Source of the DNA: Dehalogenimonas alkenigignens
GTDB taxonomy: Bacteria > Chloroflexota > Dehalococcoidia > Dehalococcoidales > Dehalococcoidaceae
DNA length: 64,000 nt
Assembly (NCBI RefSeq): GCF_001466665.1
Contig: NZ_KQ758903.1
Location: forward strand, 1-64,000
Direction: 5' to 3'
Below are positions 24,193 through 32,531 of this stretch, piece by piece. The notes beneath the pieces were generated by a model. That model had not been told where the DNA came from and ran no database searches. It worked only from the letters and a program-made list of their open reading frames with translations. How positions within the stretch are numbered: position 1 is the first letter of the stretch; each line of letters opens with the position of its first letter. The position numbers and the translations under genes are program-made.

Positions 24193-24257
24193 TATATTTA
24201 CTGCCAAAGAAACGTGTTTGTATTAGCTTATGGTAAATAAGTTAAAAGGAGAATGAT

Positions 24258-25841
24258 GTGAGCAAGTTCCATAGCACCGTGACCCGTCGTGATTTCATGA
24301 AGGCGATTGGCTTGGCTGGAGCCGGGGTTGGAGCCGCCGCACTGGCAAACCCAGTATTTCATGACTTGGATGAGCTGGGTGGAGCAACTGGAATTGGTAA
24401 AGCTAAACGCGCCTGGTGGGTAAAAGAGCGCGAGGCATTGGATTCAACTACTCCGGTGGATTGGGATATCTATAAAAGATACGATGGTGCGCTCAATACT
24501 GTACCGTTCCTTGGGAACATGGCTCCGGACGAAGCCAAGAAACTTACTGATGAAACGGGGATGATCGGTTTACTCGAAACTCTTCAACACGATTTAGGGA
24601 ACACTGCAGCGATGATCAAGTTTCCCAAGTGGCAACCAGGTTCACAACACATTGAAGCTATGTTAAATAAGAAACCTGGTTACAGCGTCAGGGAATTTGC
24701 GTTTGGGCATGGTATGGTGACCTGGCCTTCAAAATTGTTGGAACCTCATGCAATGTTCATGGGGGATAGCCGGATTATGAGCCGTATTTGGAGCCCACAA
24801 GAATTAGGTGTTCCTCCTTGGAGTGGTACCCCTGAAGAAAACAGTGCTCTTCTCCGAACGGTTATCAGGACATTGGGAGGATCTACCATCGGTTTTGTAC
24901 CTCTAAATGAGAAAACAAGGAGGTTTATCAACACTAGACCAATTGGAGATCCCGGAATGCGAATTGAATTTGAAGATGTGGATGCGCCGTACCTTAAGTA
25001 TTCTGGTAAAGACAATTCAGAATCAAAATTTGTTATACCAAACAAATTCACGACTGCAGTGACTTTTAGTTGGCAAATGTCCAAAGCCATTATGAATGTT
25101 CCTGGTATGCATACAGCACAGCAATCTGGAGGTACTTGTATTCAAATAGATGTCCCTCGACATACTTTACTGCAATTTTTTAAGGCCTTGGGTTGGCACG
25201 CAGCTTCGACCGATGCAATAGGTAATCATCTGTTTCCTCCTTTTGGGGTTATGGGGGGGTTAGGCGAGATGGGGCGCATGACCATGGTTATAACTCCGGA
25301 AAGAGGACCCCAAATACGAGCCACAAGTTGTGTGTTCACTGATCTCCCACTCGCTTATGATAATCCGATTGAATTTGGGGCTCGTCGCTTTTGCTTTACC
25401 TGTAAAAAATGCGCTGATGTCTGTCCAATGGGAGCAATAAGTACAGAAAAAGAGCCATCATGGGACATCACCAAGAAATATGATAATTATGTTCAACCCG
25501 AGACATTCAACAATGCTGGATTAAATGCCTGGTATCTGGATCACAATAAATGCTATCAAGGCTGGAGAAAATCCCTTTCGGGGTATTGCGGACTTTGCCA
25601 GCCCAACTGCACTTTTTCGAAATTTGATCAAGCAGGAATTCACCAGGTCATCATGGGGACTGCATCAACTACTCCAGTTTTCAACGGGTTCTTTAGGAAA
25701 ATGGACGATTTCTTCGGTTATGGGTCCAAAGCCAAAGGTTGGGGAGAAACAACGCAAGAAGAAATTGATGCGTTAATGTATTCTGGAGAAAACCTCAGTG
25801 AATGGGGATATGACGGAACCTACGGGCGCCATAGGTTATAA
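24258..25841 (+). CDS. rdhA: Reductive dehalogenase catalytic subunit RdhA
   Basis: A 527-residue corrinoid/Fe-S enzyme that removes halogen from organic compounds as the terminal step of organohalide respiration. The Tat signal is TRRDFMK (Arg 10 and 11) with a short hydrophobic stretch. Two cluster motifs follow: CFTCKKCADVCP at about 379-390 and CYQGW with GYCGLCQPNC at about 432-451. The start is GTG at 24258 after AAAGGAG. Size and order match functional RdhA. The usual rdhB downstream is missing: only a ribosome-binding site, ATG and terminator follow. The halogenated substrate cannot be predicted. Confidence 0.95.
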   Translation: MSKFHSTVTRRDFMKAIGLAGAGVGAAALANPVFHDLDELGGATGIGKAKRAWWVKEREALDSTTPVDWDIYKRYDGALNTVPFLGNMAPDEAKKLTDETGMIGLLETLQHDLGNTAAMIKFPKWQPGSQHIEAMLNKKPGYSVREFAFGHGMVTWPSKLLEPHAMFMGDSRIMSRIWSPQELGVPPWSGTPEENSALLRTVIRTLGGSTIGFVPLNEKTRRFINTRPIGDPGMRIEFEDVDAPYLKYSGKDNSESKFVIPNKFTTAVTFSWQMSKAIMNVPGMHTAQQSGGTCIQIDVPRHTLLQFFKALGWHAASTDAIGNHLFPPFGVMGGLGEMGRMTMVITPERGPQIRATSCVFTDLPLAYDNPIEFGARRFCFTCKKCADVCPMGAISTEKEPSWDITKKYDNYVQPETFNNAGLNAWYLDHNKCYQGWRKSLSGYCGLCQPNCTFSKFDQAGIHQVIMGTASTTPVFNGFFRKMDDFFGYGSKAKGWGETTQEEIDALMYSGENLSEWGYDGTYGRHRL

Positions 25842-25846
25842 GGAGA

Positions 25847-25897
25847 TTAGATAAGATGGTGCGGGGACGATTTTCAGAAATCGTCCCCGTCTTTCTT
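25847..25897 (+). terminator. Terminator after rdhA, with stray RBS-ATG
   Basis: GGGGACGATTT (25863) pairs with AAATCGTCCCC (25888) and is followed by a T-rich stretch. Just before the hairpin, AAGGAG and an ATG at 25855 open a mini-frame of about 22 codons without RdhB features; this looks like what is left where rdhB should begin. Confidence 0.75.
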
Positions 25898-25945
25898 TAT
25901 ATAATAGGTCGGTCGCGGAGATAGAAGACGCGGCTCTTTTTCTGC

Positions 25946-26122
25946 CTAGGTAACAACTTCATCTATGCCTTGGGTATCGGACGGAGTTAGGTCTGTCGTC
26001 GGTGATGAAGTAGGGAAGCACCACATGGGGATGTTGGGATCGGGCAGGGCAGCGTAATTAGTAACCCGCCGAGAAGGGATCAAATATAAGGGCCGGTATT
26101 CTCCAACCAGACTTTCATTACC
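25946..26122 (-). pseudogene. 58-codon in-frame extension after the B12-radical SAM stop
   Basis: Directly after the TAA of the gene at 26123 the same frame stays open for 58 codons and reads like protein (LVGEYRPLYLIPSRRV, then AALPDPNIPMWCF). No start codon of its own with a ribosome-binding site is visible. Either a nonsense mutation shortened the radical-SAM protein or this is the tail of a lost gene. The match to any family is unknown. Confidence 0.4.
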
Positions 26123-27628
26123 TTACCTCACCTCTCCACCGCGTGTAATACCCTTGGCTTCATCGAGCTTTTTGTTTTCCTTACCTACCCAACCCATCCT
26201 TTTAAACAGTTTGAACATCCATGAATCGGAACTGTTGGTTTGGTCCATCATAATGTCGATGTAATACTTTCCCAGGTCCCAGACCGAACGGAAGAATTCA
26301 CCTGGACGTTTGACCGCGGTCAGGAAGAACGCCGGGTTATGTCGCATCATGAAGCGCACTCGCCTCGTGGCATAGCTGCGGCGAAAGCTGGCCATGGCAT
26401 CATCCATAGCTTTTTGAGGTACAGAAGACAGGTTCATCTCGTTAGCACACCGGAGAGGGAAATCGGCCCATTCTATTAAGGTCTTGGGTTGAGCCAGGAG
26501 TCCGTGCTCGACACAATAATCGAAAAGCTTAGTACCGGGGTAGGGTACGAATTTCATGTAGAGATAGGGCGGATCGTCAAGTCGCTTCAACAGGTCCAGG
26601 CTTTCCCTGAAATCGGCGAGAGTCTCGTTGGGGTACCCGTAGTACATGAAGATGGTCGGGATGATGCGGTGTTTGACTAAAAACCAGAATGTGGATTCCA
26701 TTTCGGCCACAGTGCCCTTGTCCAGAAAGGTCAGCATTCGTTGGCTGCCGGTTTCAACCTCGAGCAGCACCGAGGTACAACCGCTCTTAGCCATGAGCTT
26801 AACCGTCTCTTCGTCAATGCCACCTGAGACTGGAGCGTTCCAGGTCAATTTCCATTTCTTGGCGATGACAAGATTACAGAACTCCTTGAGCCGCTCGCGG
26901 TTGATGACGAACCGCTCCCCAGAAAAATAGATGTGCTGGGTTCCAAACTCCTCATGCAGCTTCTCCATCTGCGACACGATGCGCCTGGCGGAAAGATCAC
27001 ACATCTGGCCGCCCCAGAAATTTGCATCGGAGCAAAAAGTGCATTTATAAGGGCAGCCCCGGGAGGTATTCAGAGTGACGTCAGAATATTTGTTGACATC
27101 TATCAGATGCCAGGCCGGATCCGGCAGGCTGTCGAGATCGGGCATGAAAGATCTGACTTCATTGATTACCGCTTTGCCTTGAGGGTCCTTGTAGGCCAAC
27201 CCTTTAATCGATGAAATCTCAATATCACCATTCTGTAAGTAGTCGGTGAGTTCGGCGATAGTGAATTCACCCGCCCCTATCACGGCATAATCGACGCAGG
27301 GCTCGGCAAGAACATCAGCCGGATAGGCACTGGCGTGCCTGAATCCCCAGGTGATCTTAACTCCAGGCAGCAGTTTTTTATATTCCGCTGACTGAGACAG
27401 GGCGCTGGCGATATTCGGGCCCGTAGCCACGCCAAACCCGATAAGCGCGGGGGCAAATTCGATAAAGTCTGCCGGCTGACTTTTCTTATCCAGGTTGCAA
27501 TCGATTATTTTGACTTCATGTCCGCAGCTTTCCAGCATGCCGCCGATAGACAGCATCTCATCCGGAAATTTGGTGTAACCCGGCATATTGCCGTACGCCC
27601 TGGATGGGATAACGAGTAATATTCTCAT
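26123..27628 (-). CDS. B12-binding-domain radical-SAM protein
   Basis: A 501-residue protein of the class B type: N-terminal cobalamin-binding-like domain (about 1-150; HEVKIIDCNL, GFGVATGPN) followed by a radical-SAM domain with the cluster motif RGCPYKCTFCSD and a SAM-binding part around YFSGERF. Proteins of this family make methyl transfers or C-C rearrangements, for example in hopanoid and lipid modification. The substrate is unknown. It could draw on the cobamide supplied by the 4.4-17.5 kb cluster. No operon partner is tight: ribBA lies 43 bases upstream on the same strand. Confidence 0.85.
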   Translation of the reverse strand: MRILLVIPSRAYGNMPGYTKFPDEMLSIGGMLESCGHEVKIIDCNLDKKSQPADFIEFAPALIGFGVATGPNIASALSQSAEYKKLLPGVKITWGFRHASAYPADVLAEPCVDYAVIGAGEFTIAELTDYLQNGDIEISSIKGLAYKDPQGKAVINEVRSFMPDLDSLPDPAWHLIDVNKYSDVTLNTSRGCPYKCTFCSDANFWGGQMCDLSARRIVSQMEKLHEEFGTQHIYFSGERFVINRERLKEFCNLVIAKKWKLTWNAPVSGGIDEETVKLMAKSGCTSVLLEVETGSQRMLTFLDKGTVAEMESTFWFLVKHRIIPTIFMYYGYPNETLADFRESLDLLKRLDDPPYLYMKFVPYPGTKLFDYCVEHGLLAQPKTLIEWADFPLRCANEMNLSSVPQKAMDDAMASFRRSYATRRVRFMMRHNPAFFLTAVKRPGEFFRSVWDLGKYYIDIMMDQTNSSDSWMFKLFKRMGWVGKENKKLDEAKGITRGGEVR

Positions 27629-27671
27629 GAATCCCTTGTTGCTTTACGAAGGACCGATCAAGCTTATCGAC

Positions 27672-28886
27672 CTAGGGATCCGCCACCAATTCAAGGTGGT
27701 GCCCAAGTTTGTTTTTCTTGGCGTTAAGGTACTTTTTGTCGTAAGAATTTGGAGGCGCCTGGATATTCAAAACTTCTGTTATTGTTAATCCGTATCCTTC
27801 AAGTCCAACCACTTTTCGCGGATTATTGGTCATCAATTTGATACGAGTCAATCCTAAATCGGATAGGATTTGAGCGCCAATTCCATAATCCCGAAGGTCA
27901 TCTTCAAACCCCAGCTCATGATTTGCTTCTACCGTATCCAACCCTTGGTCTTGCAAGGCATAAGCTCGTAATTTGTTGTGGAAACCTATGCCTCTGCCTT
28001 CCTGCCGCATATATAGTAGCACCCCAGAACCCTCGTTAATAATGGCTTTCATCGCCATGTCCAATTGTTCACCGCAATCGCACCTCAGGCTGCCAAATAC
28101 TTCCCCGGTAAGACATTCGCTATGCACCCGGACCAAAACAGGTTCATCTCCGTTGATCTTTCCCTTCACCAAAGCAACGTGTTCACCGCTTTCAACTTCA
28201 CTACGATAAGCGATCGCTTGAAATTCCCCATAACGGGTCGGCATTTTGGTTTCTGCGACTCGTTGAACCAGATGCTCGGTTCTTCGGCGATATGCAATTA
28301 ATTCGGCAACACTGATCATGGTGAAGCCCCATTCTTTGGACATTATTTTGAGTTGGGGAAGACGCGCCATAGTCCCATCAGGGTTCATAATCTCGCAGAT
28401 CACTGCGGCCGGATACAATCCTGATAACCTTGCCAAATCTACTGAAGCCTCAGTGTGGCCAGCTCTCTTCAATACGCCACCCTTGAGGGCTTTCAACGGG
28501 AAAATATGCCCGGGTTTCACTAAATCATTTGGTTGAGTTGAGGGATCGATCAAAGCCTTCACCGTTGCCGCCCTATCGGCAGCCGAAATTCCTGTAGAGA
28601 CTCCAAAACGAGCCTCTACTGACACTGTGAAAGCGGTGGAATGTTTTGAAGTGTTGTCATGAACCATTAGCGGAAGATTGAGCATCTCCAAACGATCCGG
28701 ATCCATGGGGACACAAATTAGACCGCGAGCGTTTTTAGCCATAAAGTTGATTGTTTCAGGTGTAATTGCCTCAGCAGCTATTGCCAGATCACCTTCGTTT
28801 TCGCGGCTGTCATCATCGACAATAATGACAAATTTCCCTTGCCTAAAATCAACTATCGCCTTGTTAAGATTATCCGTATTTAACAT
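27672..28886 (-). CDS. ribBA: Bifunctional RibBA (DHBP synthase / GTP cyclohydrolase II)
   Basis: A 404-residue riboflavin biosynthesis enzyme. Residues 1-200 are DHBP synthase (VIVDDDSRENEGDLAIAAE, HIFPLKALKGG, GHTEASVDLARLSG), making the four-carbon unit from ribulose 5-phosphate. Residues about 205-404 are GTP cyclohydrolase II, with zinc ligands in SLRCDCGEQLD and the active site in MRQEGRGIGF. Both halves look complete. No other rib genes are adjacent. Flavin supply would serve the two FMN-type split-barrel proteins in this region. Confidence 0.95.
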   Translation of the reverse strand: MLNTDNLNKAIVDFRQGKFVIIVDDDSRENEGDLAIAAEAITPETINFMAKNARGLICVPMDPDRLEMLNLPLMVHDNTSKHSTAFTVSVEARFGVSTGISAADRAATVKALIDPSTQPNDLVKPGHIFPLKALKGGVLKRAGHTEASVDLARLSGLYPAAVICEIMNPDGTMARLPQLKIMSKEWGFTMISVAELIAYRRRTEHLVQRVAETKMPTRYGEFQAIAYRSEVESGEHVALVKGKINGDEPVLVRVHSECLTGEVFGSLRCDCGEQLDMAMKAIINEGSGVLLYMRQEGRGIGFHNKLRAYALQDQGLDTVEANHELGFEDDLRDYGIGAQILSDLGLTRIKLMTNNPRKVVGLEGYGLTITEVLNIQAPPNSYDKKYLNAKKNKLGHHLELVADP

Positions 28887-28999
28887 TCAAATTCCTTCAA
28901 CCGATTGGTAGATGTGGTACAGGTAAATACCGGAGTTAATGTTTTGCCAGATTTGTTTTCATACTTCTATTGATACGAAGTCTTATTGTGAAGGACACG

Positions 29000-29032
29000 A
29001 GAGCGAGTGAGCCGGTTGGGCTCACTCGCTCT
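29000..29032 (-). terminator. Hairpin terminator after PNPOx copy 2
   Basis: AGAGCGAGTGAGCC pairs with GGCTCACTCGCTCT (14 bp) around a 5-base loop, 20 bases beyond the stop of the gene at 29053. The U-run is weak but the stem is very stable. Confidence 0.65.
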
Positions 29033-29052
29033 TTGTAAGCAGTCAATCCGAA

Positions 29053-29490
29053 TTACGCTAGTTTCTTGCCCTTATCCTGTGGAGCTTGAGAGAAAATCGA
29101 ATCCACGTGGACAACTCCCACTCCAGTGATATCTACACCCATCGCTTTCTTCAGACCTTCGGCAAACTTATCAAAAAGTGGACCTGAAGTCTCATACTTC
29201 TGGAAAGTCCCTTTAACTTGTATTGTGGTGAAAGGAGGGGCGATAGGAATCTTTACAGCGACGATCGCCACTTTTTTGGTTTCTTCAAGGTTCTTGAATG
29301 TCCTGGTAGTTTTGCCATATAGGTCGGCAAAAGCCAGGGTCTCTGCGTCCACCGCGGTCATGCTTGTTTTTGGAGTGACGTTGAGCTCTCCCTTTTTGTC
29401 GACTGTAGCCACCATCTTAGGTACCGAGGCATCTTGGAACAGATCGATAACTTCCTTGGGCATTTTCGCCATGTGTTTTCCCTCCAACAA
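29053..29490 (-). CDS. PNPOx-family FMN-binding split-barrel protein, copy 2
   Basis: About 140 residues when started at the ATG at 29472 (MAKMPKEVID), which has GGAGGGAAA upstream; an in-frame upstream start would add 6 residues. It is closely similar to the gene at 17805 (PKMVATVDKKGELNVTPKTS, LAFADLYGKTTRTFKNL). The reaction is unknown. The promoter has near-consensus boxes and a pair of direct repeats (29543-29577) that also occur, with changes, before the deletion remnant at 31171, so both seem to obey the same regulator. Confidence 0.82.
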   Translation of the reverse strand: MLEGKHMAKMPKEVIDLFQDASVPKMVATVDKKGELNVTPKTSMTAVDAETLAFADLYGKTTRTFKNLEETKKVAIVAVKIPIAPPFTTIQVKGTFQKYETSGPLFDKFAEGLKKAMGVDITGVGVVHVDSIFSQAPQDKGKKLA

Positions 29491-29536
29491 TTTTTCTCAA
29501 TGAAAACGTATTCTAGTTTTCATTGGAATGGCTGAA

Positions 29537-29577
29537 AGTTTATCATCACCTTACGTCACTGTCAATACCATACGTCA
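29537..29577 (-). promoter_or_regulatory. Promoter with direct-repeat operator for PNPOx copy 2
   Basis: On the minus strand TTGACA (29565-29560) and TAAACT (29542-29537) are 17 bases apart. Two near-identical 16-mers, TGACGTATGGTATTGA and TGACGTAAGGTGATGA (13 of 16 alike), lie at 29577-29562 and 29558-29543, one overlapping the -35 box and one filling the spacer. Confidence 0.6.
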
Positions 29578-29773
29578 GTGTTTAATTCAAAACGAGATTG
29601 CTCTGAAATTTGGGAAATGCCAAATGTAAATCGGGTTCATCGCGATAGTCAACTACGAAAGTCTGCATCATAAGTTAGAACCGCCTTGTCGTTATCTAGC
29701 CGAATTTGTTTGAAGGCTTAGAGAATGGTCTGTATAATCCAGGCCATCTATTTTTGGATCGGAGATAAACTCT

Positions 29774-30511
29774 GTGGCGATTCAAAACGGCAATACGCCG
29801 TCCAAACAGAAACCATTCAATGCTGCAGTGCATTTTAATACCGATCTTGCTGAGAAATATGATGAAAATATCCGCTTATTCTGCACCTCTTACGATGTTT
29901 TACACGAGATGGTTTTGAATTGGCTCCGAAACCAACCTGAGAGGTCTAAATTCCTTTCATCTGGTGCTGGGACCGGAACTGAAATACTCTGTCTCGGAAA
30001 ACATTTCCCTTTATGGCAGTTCACCGCTGTTGACGTTTCTGCGAGTATGATTACAACCTGTCAAAAGCGGGTCACTCAGGCAGGAATGGACAACCGAGTA
30101 AAGTTCTCAATTGGCAGGGTGGAAGATTTTCATTCAACCTTCCAGTTCGATTCAGCATCTTCGATTTTTGTATCCCACTTTATCAAAGAGCGCGAAGATA
30201 AATTAAAGTATTTTGGCTCTATCGCCGCTAATCTAAAATCTGGTGCCCCGTTCATTCTCGCTGATCTGTTCGGTGCTAAAGATTCAGATGAATTCCAGTG
30301 TTTGTCAGCGGCTTGGTTAGTTTCATGCGAATCACAAGGGTGGTCCGCAGAGGTCCTAATAAAAAACGAAAATCATATTGAACGAGATATTTCTTTCATT
30401 CCAGAGACCGAGTTGTTCGCAATATTAATAGAGGCGGGATTTGAGGTCCCTGTTCGTTTTTATCAAACATACTTATTTGGTGCGTGGATTACATGGAAAC
30501 GTAGTCAATGA
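29774..30511 (+). CDS. Class I SAM-dependent methyltransferase
   Basis: A 245-residue methyltransferase. The SAM site is visible as LSSGAGTGTEILCLG (motif I, with Ser-Gly in place of a usual Asp-Gly start) and FTAVDVSASMI (motif II, acidic residue binding ribose). The fold runs to VPVRFYQTYLFGAW. The acceptor is unknown. It stands alone, convergent with the MerR gene at 30578. The GTG start at 29774 has GGAG some 10 bases upstream. Confidence 0.8.
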   Translation: MAIQNGNTPSKQKPFNAAVHFNTDLAEKYDENIRLFCTSYDVLHEMVLNWLRNQPERSKFLSSGAGTGTEILCLGKHFPLWQFTAVDVSASMITTCQKRVTQAGMDNRVKFSIGRVEDFHSTFQFDSASSIFVSHFIKEREDKLKYFGSIAANLKSGAPFILADLFGAKDSDEFQCLSAAWLVSCESQGWSAEVLIKNENHIERDISFIPETELFAILIEAGFEVPVRFYQTYLFGAWITWKRSQ

Positions 30512-30577
30512 AGCGGAGCTCGACTTATTCCATCGACATTATGTTAGAGATCAGTGACTAGCAGGTTAGTTGGGGAT

Positions 30578-31024
30578 CTACGAAAAAATATAAACACTTT
30601 GGGGACAGTCCTTGCAACTAGAAGCATCACACTTTAGACAATTTTGAACCGATTCCAAAGCGATTGAGTTATTTTTTCGGAGTTCGTTTAAAATTTCCTG
30701 GTAATCGTCGATTTTTTGTTGGGCAAGGGTAAAAGCACTCAAGGATCGATTCAACACTTCTGCCTTTGTCCCAGCAGAGGAGCTGTTAACCCCTAGGATT
30801 GTCTTGATGTCATCAAGAGAAATATCGAGACGCCTCAGTGTGTTAATGAACCGCAATCTGATAACGTCTTTATTATTGTAAAGCCTGAGCCCCGATTGAG
30901 TGGTTGCGTACGGCTTTAGAAGCCCCGACTCTTCGTAAAATCGAACCATCCTGAGACTGACGCCAACCGCCTTGGCGATGTCACTAATTTGGAGAATAGA
31001 TTCGTGTACTGTCTCTGATTTCAT
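30578..31024 (-). CDS. MerR-family regulator with C-terminal Cys cluster, leaderless
   Basis: A 148-residue regulator with a MerR HTH (LQISDIAKAVGVSLRMVRFY), a helical dimerisation region and a C-terminal CLKCDASSCKDCP set, suited to a metal or Fe-S sensor. I start at the ATG at 31024: the -10 box TACAAT lies 6 bases before it, so the transcript should begin at or next to the ATG, without a leader. The TTG at 31042 would fall inside the promoter. It is divergent from a strong promoter at 31091 and is the natural candidate to control it. Confidence 0.8.
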   Translation of the reverse strand: MKSETVHESILQISDIAKAVGVSLRMVRFYEESGLLKPYATTQSGLRLYNNKDVIRLRFINTLRRLDISLDDIKTILGVNSSSAGTKAEVLNRSLSAFTLAQQKIDDYQEILNELRKNNSIALESVQNCLKCDASSCKDCPQSVYIFS

Positions 31025-31030
31025 ACCGTG

Positions 31031-31059
31031 ATTGTAACGCAATGTTATATCTTTTTCAA
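31031..31059 (-). promoter_or_regulatory. Promoter of the leaderless MerR gene
   Basis: TTGAAA (31059-31054), 17 bases, TACAAT (31036-31031). The predicted start of the RNA coincides with the ATG at 31024. Confidence 0.6.
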
Positions 31060-31090
31060 TGAAGGTACGGGATAAACATTACTATAGGGA

Positions 31091-31119
31091 TTGACATTGA
31101 CGCTACGTGATATTATACT
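31091..31119 (+). promoter_or_regulatory. Near-consensus sigma70-type promoter
   Basis: TTGACA, 17 bases, TATACT. The spacer TTGACGCTACGTGATAT resembles that of the PNPOx copy 2 promoter (GTGACGTAAGGTGATGA), pointing to a shared regulator, probably the divergent MerR protein. It reads into the remnant at 31171 and the receiver gene. Confidence 0.6.
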
Positions 31120-31170
31120 CCGCCTAAACTTGGGAACCGTTCGAGATAATTGATTCTGAGGAGAGGCACT

Positions 31171-31329
31171 TTGGCTTCAATGCCCCAGGATGTGGTTGAT
31201 CGAGTCCAGAATCCCTCACTCCCCAAAATGGTGGCCTTCCAAGCCTTGAAGGAAGCCATGATCGTCAATATTGCTGGTGTGGGCACGGTTCGAGTCGATA
31301 CCGTCCTTTCGCAGGCTGTCTGTTTATGA
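31171..31329 (+). pseudogene. PNPOx-family gene with internal deletion (third paralogue)
   Basis: The 52-residue frame begins like the split-barrel paralogues (PQDVVDRVQNPSLPKMVA) and jumps directly to their C-terminus (LKEAMIVNIAGVGTVRVD, then SQAV). About 80 central codons, the flavin-binding core, are missing without loss of frame. The TGA stop overlaps the ATG of the receiver gene at 31326. It keeps a strong promoter, so it may now serve as leader for the next gene. Confidence 0.75.
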
Positions 31330-31808
31330 AGTTAGTCATAATTGAGAACTCCCCCGAGGTATCGGATCTTGTGTCCTTGGCTTTTAGTGTCGGCCGGCCT
31401 GATACCCAGATAATTGCCGTTACGCCTGAGGTTGATATGATAAGTCTAATACGGGGGACTAATCCGGATGTTGTATTCGTTGACCTTGGGTTAAAAAAAA
31501 TGGCAGGGTTCGAGGCTATAATAAATATAAGATCTTTTTCTGAAGTCGCAATAATAGCCGTGGCGGACCTGAAAACAGTAAACGATATTCCTAAGGCAAT
31601 CAATCTGGGAGCGAATGAGTCCATCGAAAAACCATTAGATTTGATGGATATTCTAGTAAAAATTTGTAGGTTGACTGAAAAACGGGAGACTAAAAAACAA
31701 CAACCGACAAGTCAAAACGATGGGCCCCCAGGCCAGACGGAACTCATTTCAAGCACTAAACCCATTTGCATTCGGACCCCCTCTTTGCCTAGAACCCTAG
31801 CTTCGTAG
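31326..31808 (+). CDS. Stand-alone response-regulator receiver protein, divergent
   Basis: A 160-residue protein with a receiver domain (about 1-118): strand LVIIENS, phospho-acceptor candidate Asp in VVFVDLGLKK at about 58, and a conserved Lys in ESIEKPLD. The acidic pair normally at the first strand end is reduced to Glu-Asn, so phosphorylation may be altered. A disordered Gln/Ser/Pro-rich tail of about 40 residues follows; there is no output domain. No kinase is nearby. It is translationally coupled to the deletion remnant. Confidence 0.65.
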   Translation: MKLVIIENSPEVSDLVSLAFSVGRPDTQIIAVTPEVDMISLIRGTNPDVVFVDLGLKKMAGFEAIINIRSFSEVAIIAVADLKTVNDIPKAINLGANESIEKPLDLMDILVKICRLTEKRETKKQQPTSQNDGPPGQTELISSTKPICIRTPSLPRTLAS

Positions 31809-31859
31809 GGTCGTTGTGAGTTTCTGCACATATTTGTGTACCCTCGATTGAGGCGACCT

Positions 31860-32210
31860 ATGGATTTTCAACCTGTAATTATTGTACAGGTCAGATTTAG
31901 ACAAGGCCGAGGTGATGGTAATGGTTGGTACCGTGCTGTATGCAAGACATGGATTAACAGGACCGAATCGTATGCCGTTGCAATCGCGCCTATCAGTTCA
32001 GGCGAGCATGGAGATCTGGACAATTGCGCGATCGTGTGTCCACGTTGCCACGAATGGATCAGGCTAGATCTAGAAAATGATCCTCACAAGATTTTAAAAG
32101 CTGGCGACGTTCCTTACAAGATAATAAAAACCACGCCAAGAATGAAAAACCAGCTTTCTAGAATGTTTATACGTCGAGAGCACTCTCCCATCCCACTACA
32201 TCCATCTTAG
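31860..32210 (+). CDS. HNH-like protein lacking catalytic His
   Basis: About 116 residues from the ATG at 31860 (a GAGG site 7 bases upstream; an upstream ATG at 31836 is also open). The middle, VAIAPISSGEHGDLDNCAIV, followed by CPRCHEW, has the spacing of an HNH nuclease including the Asn and the final Cys-x-x-Cys-His, but the first catalytic His is Ala and the first zinc-binding Cys pair is absent. It is probably an inactive relic or a DNA-binding derivative, at the edge of the mobile-element module. Confidence 0.5.
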   Translation: MDFQPVIIVQVRFRQGRGDGNGWYRAVCKTWINRTESYAVAIAPISSGEHGDLDNCAIVCPRCHEWIRLDLENDPHKILKAGDVPYKIIKTTPRMKNQLSRMFIRREHSPIPLHPS

Positions 32211-32348
32211 CCCGGGTTGTGATTTTAGTTAAATTCAGATATATTCCATTAGAGCTCAACAAAATGACGATTAGTTCAATTTCACTCGGATCCACGACCC
32301 AGCTTATATTCAGAGGCTCTAAATCACCTGAAGGATATAAGGATAGTC

Positions 32349-32531
32349 TTACTTTGGACGCATTTTACCGGGGGTAAAGTCTCCATCGATCCAGCGGACA
32401 AACCGTTCAGCGTAGCGAATGTATGTTTCCCGTGATATACCTGTTCCGAGGTTCGCCCAGCAGGTTTCACGATATTCTTGAAGTGCACGCTTAACCTCAT
32501 CCATCGCTTTAGTACCTATTCTTGCTGACAT
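32349..32531 (-). CDS. Small hypothetical protein
   Basis: A 60-residue frame. ETYIRYAERFVRWIDGDFTPG could belong to a small helical DNA-binding or recombinase core-binding domain, but no firm match is recognised. A GAGAAGG site precedes the ATG. It stands alone between the HNH-like gene and the sigma-like gene. Confidence 0.4.
   Translation of the reverse strand: MSARIGTKAMDEVKRALQEYRETCWANLGTGISRETYIRYAERFVRWIDGDFTPGKMRPK

Noticed and set aside
25855-25923. Mini-frame after rdhA as rdhB
   Set aside because: It has an RBS and ATG, but only about 22 codons, mostly made of the terminator hairpin, and no membrane helices.
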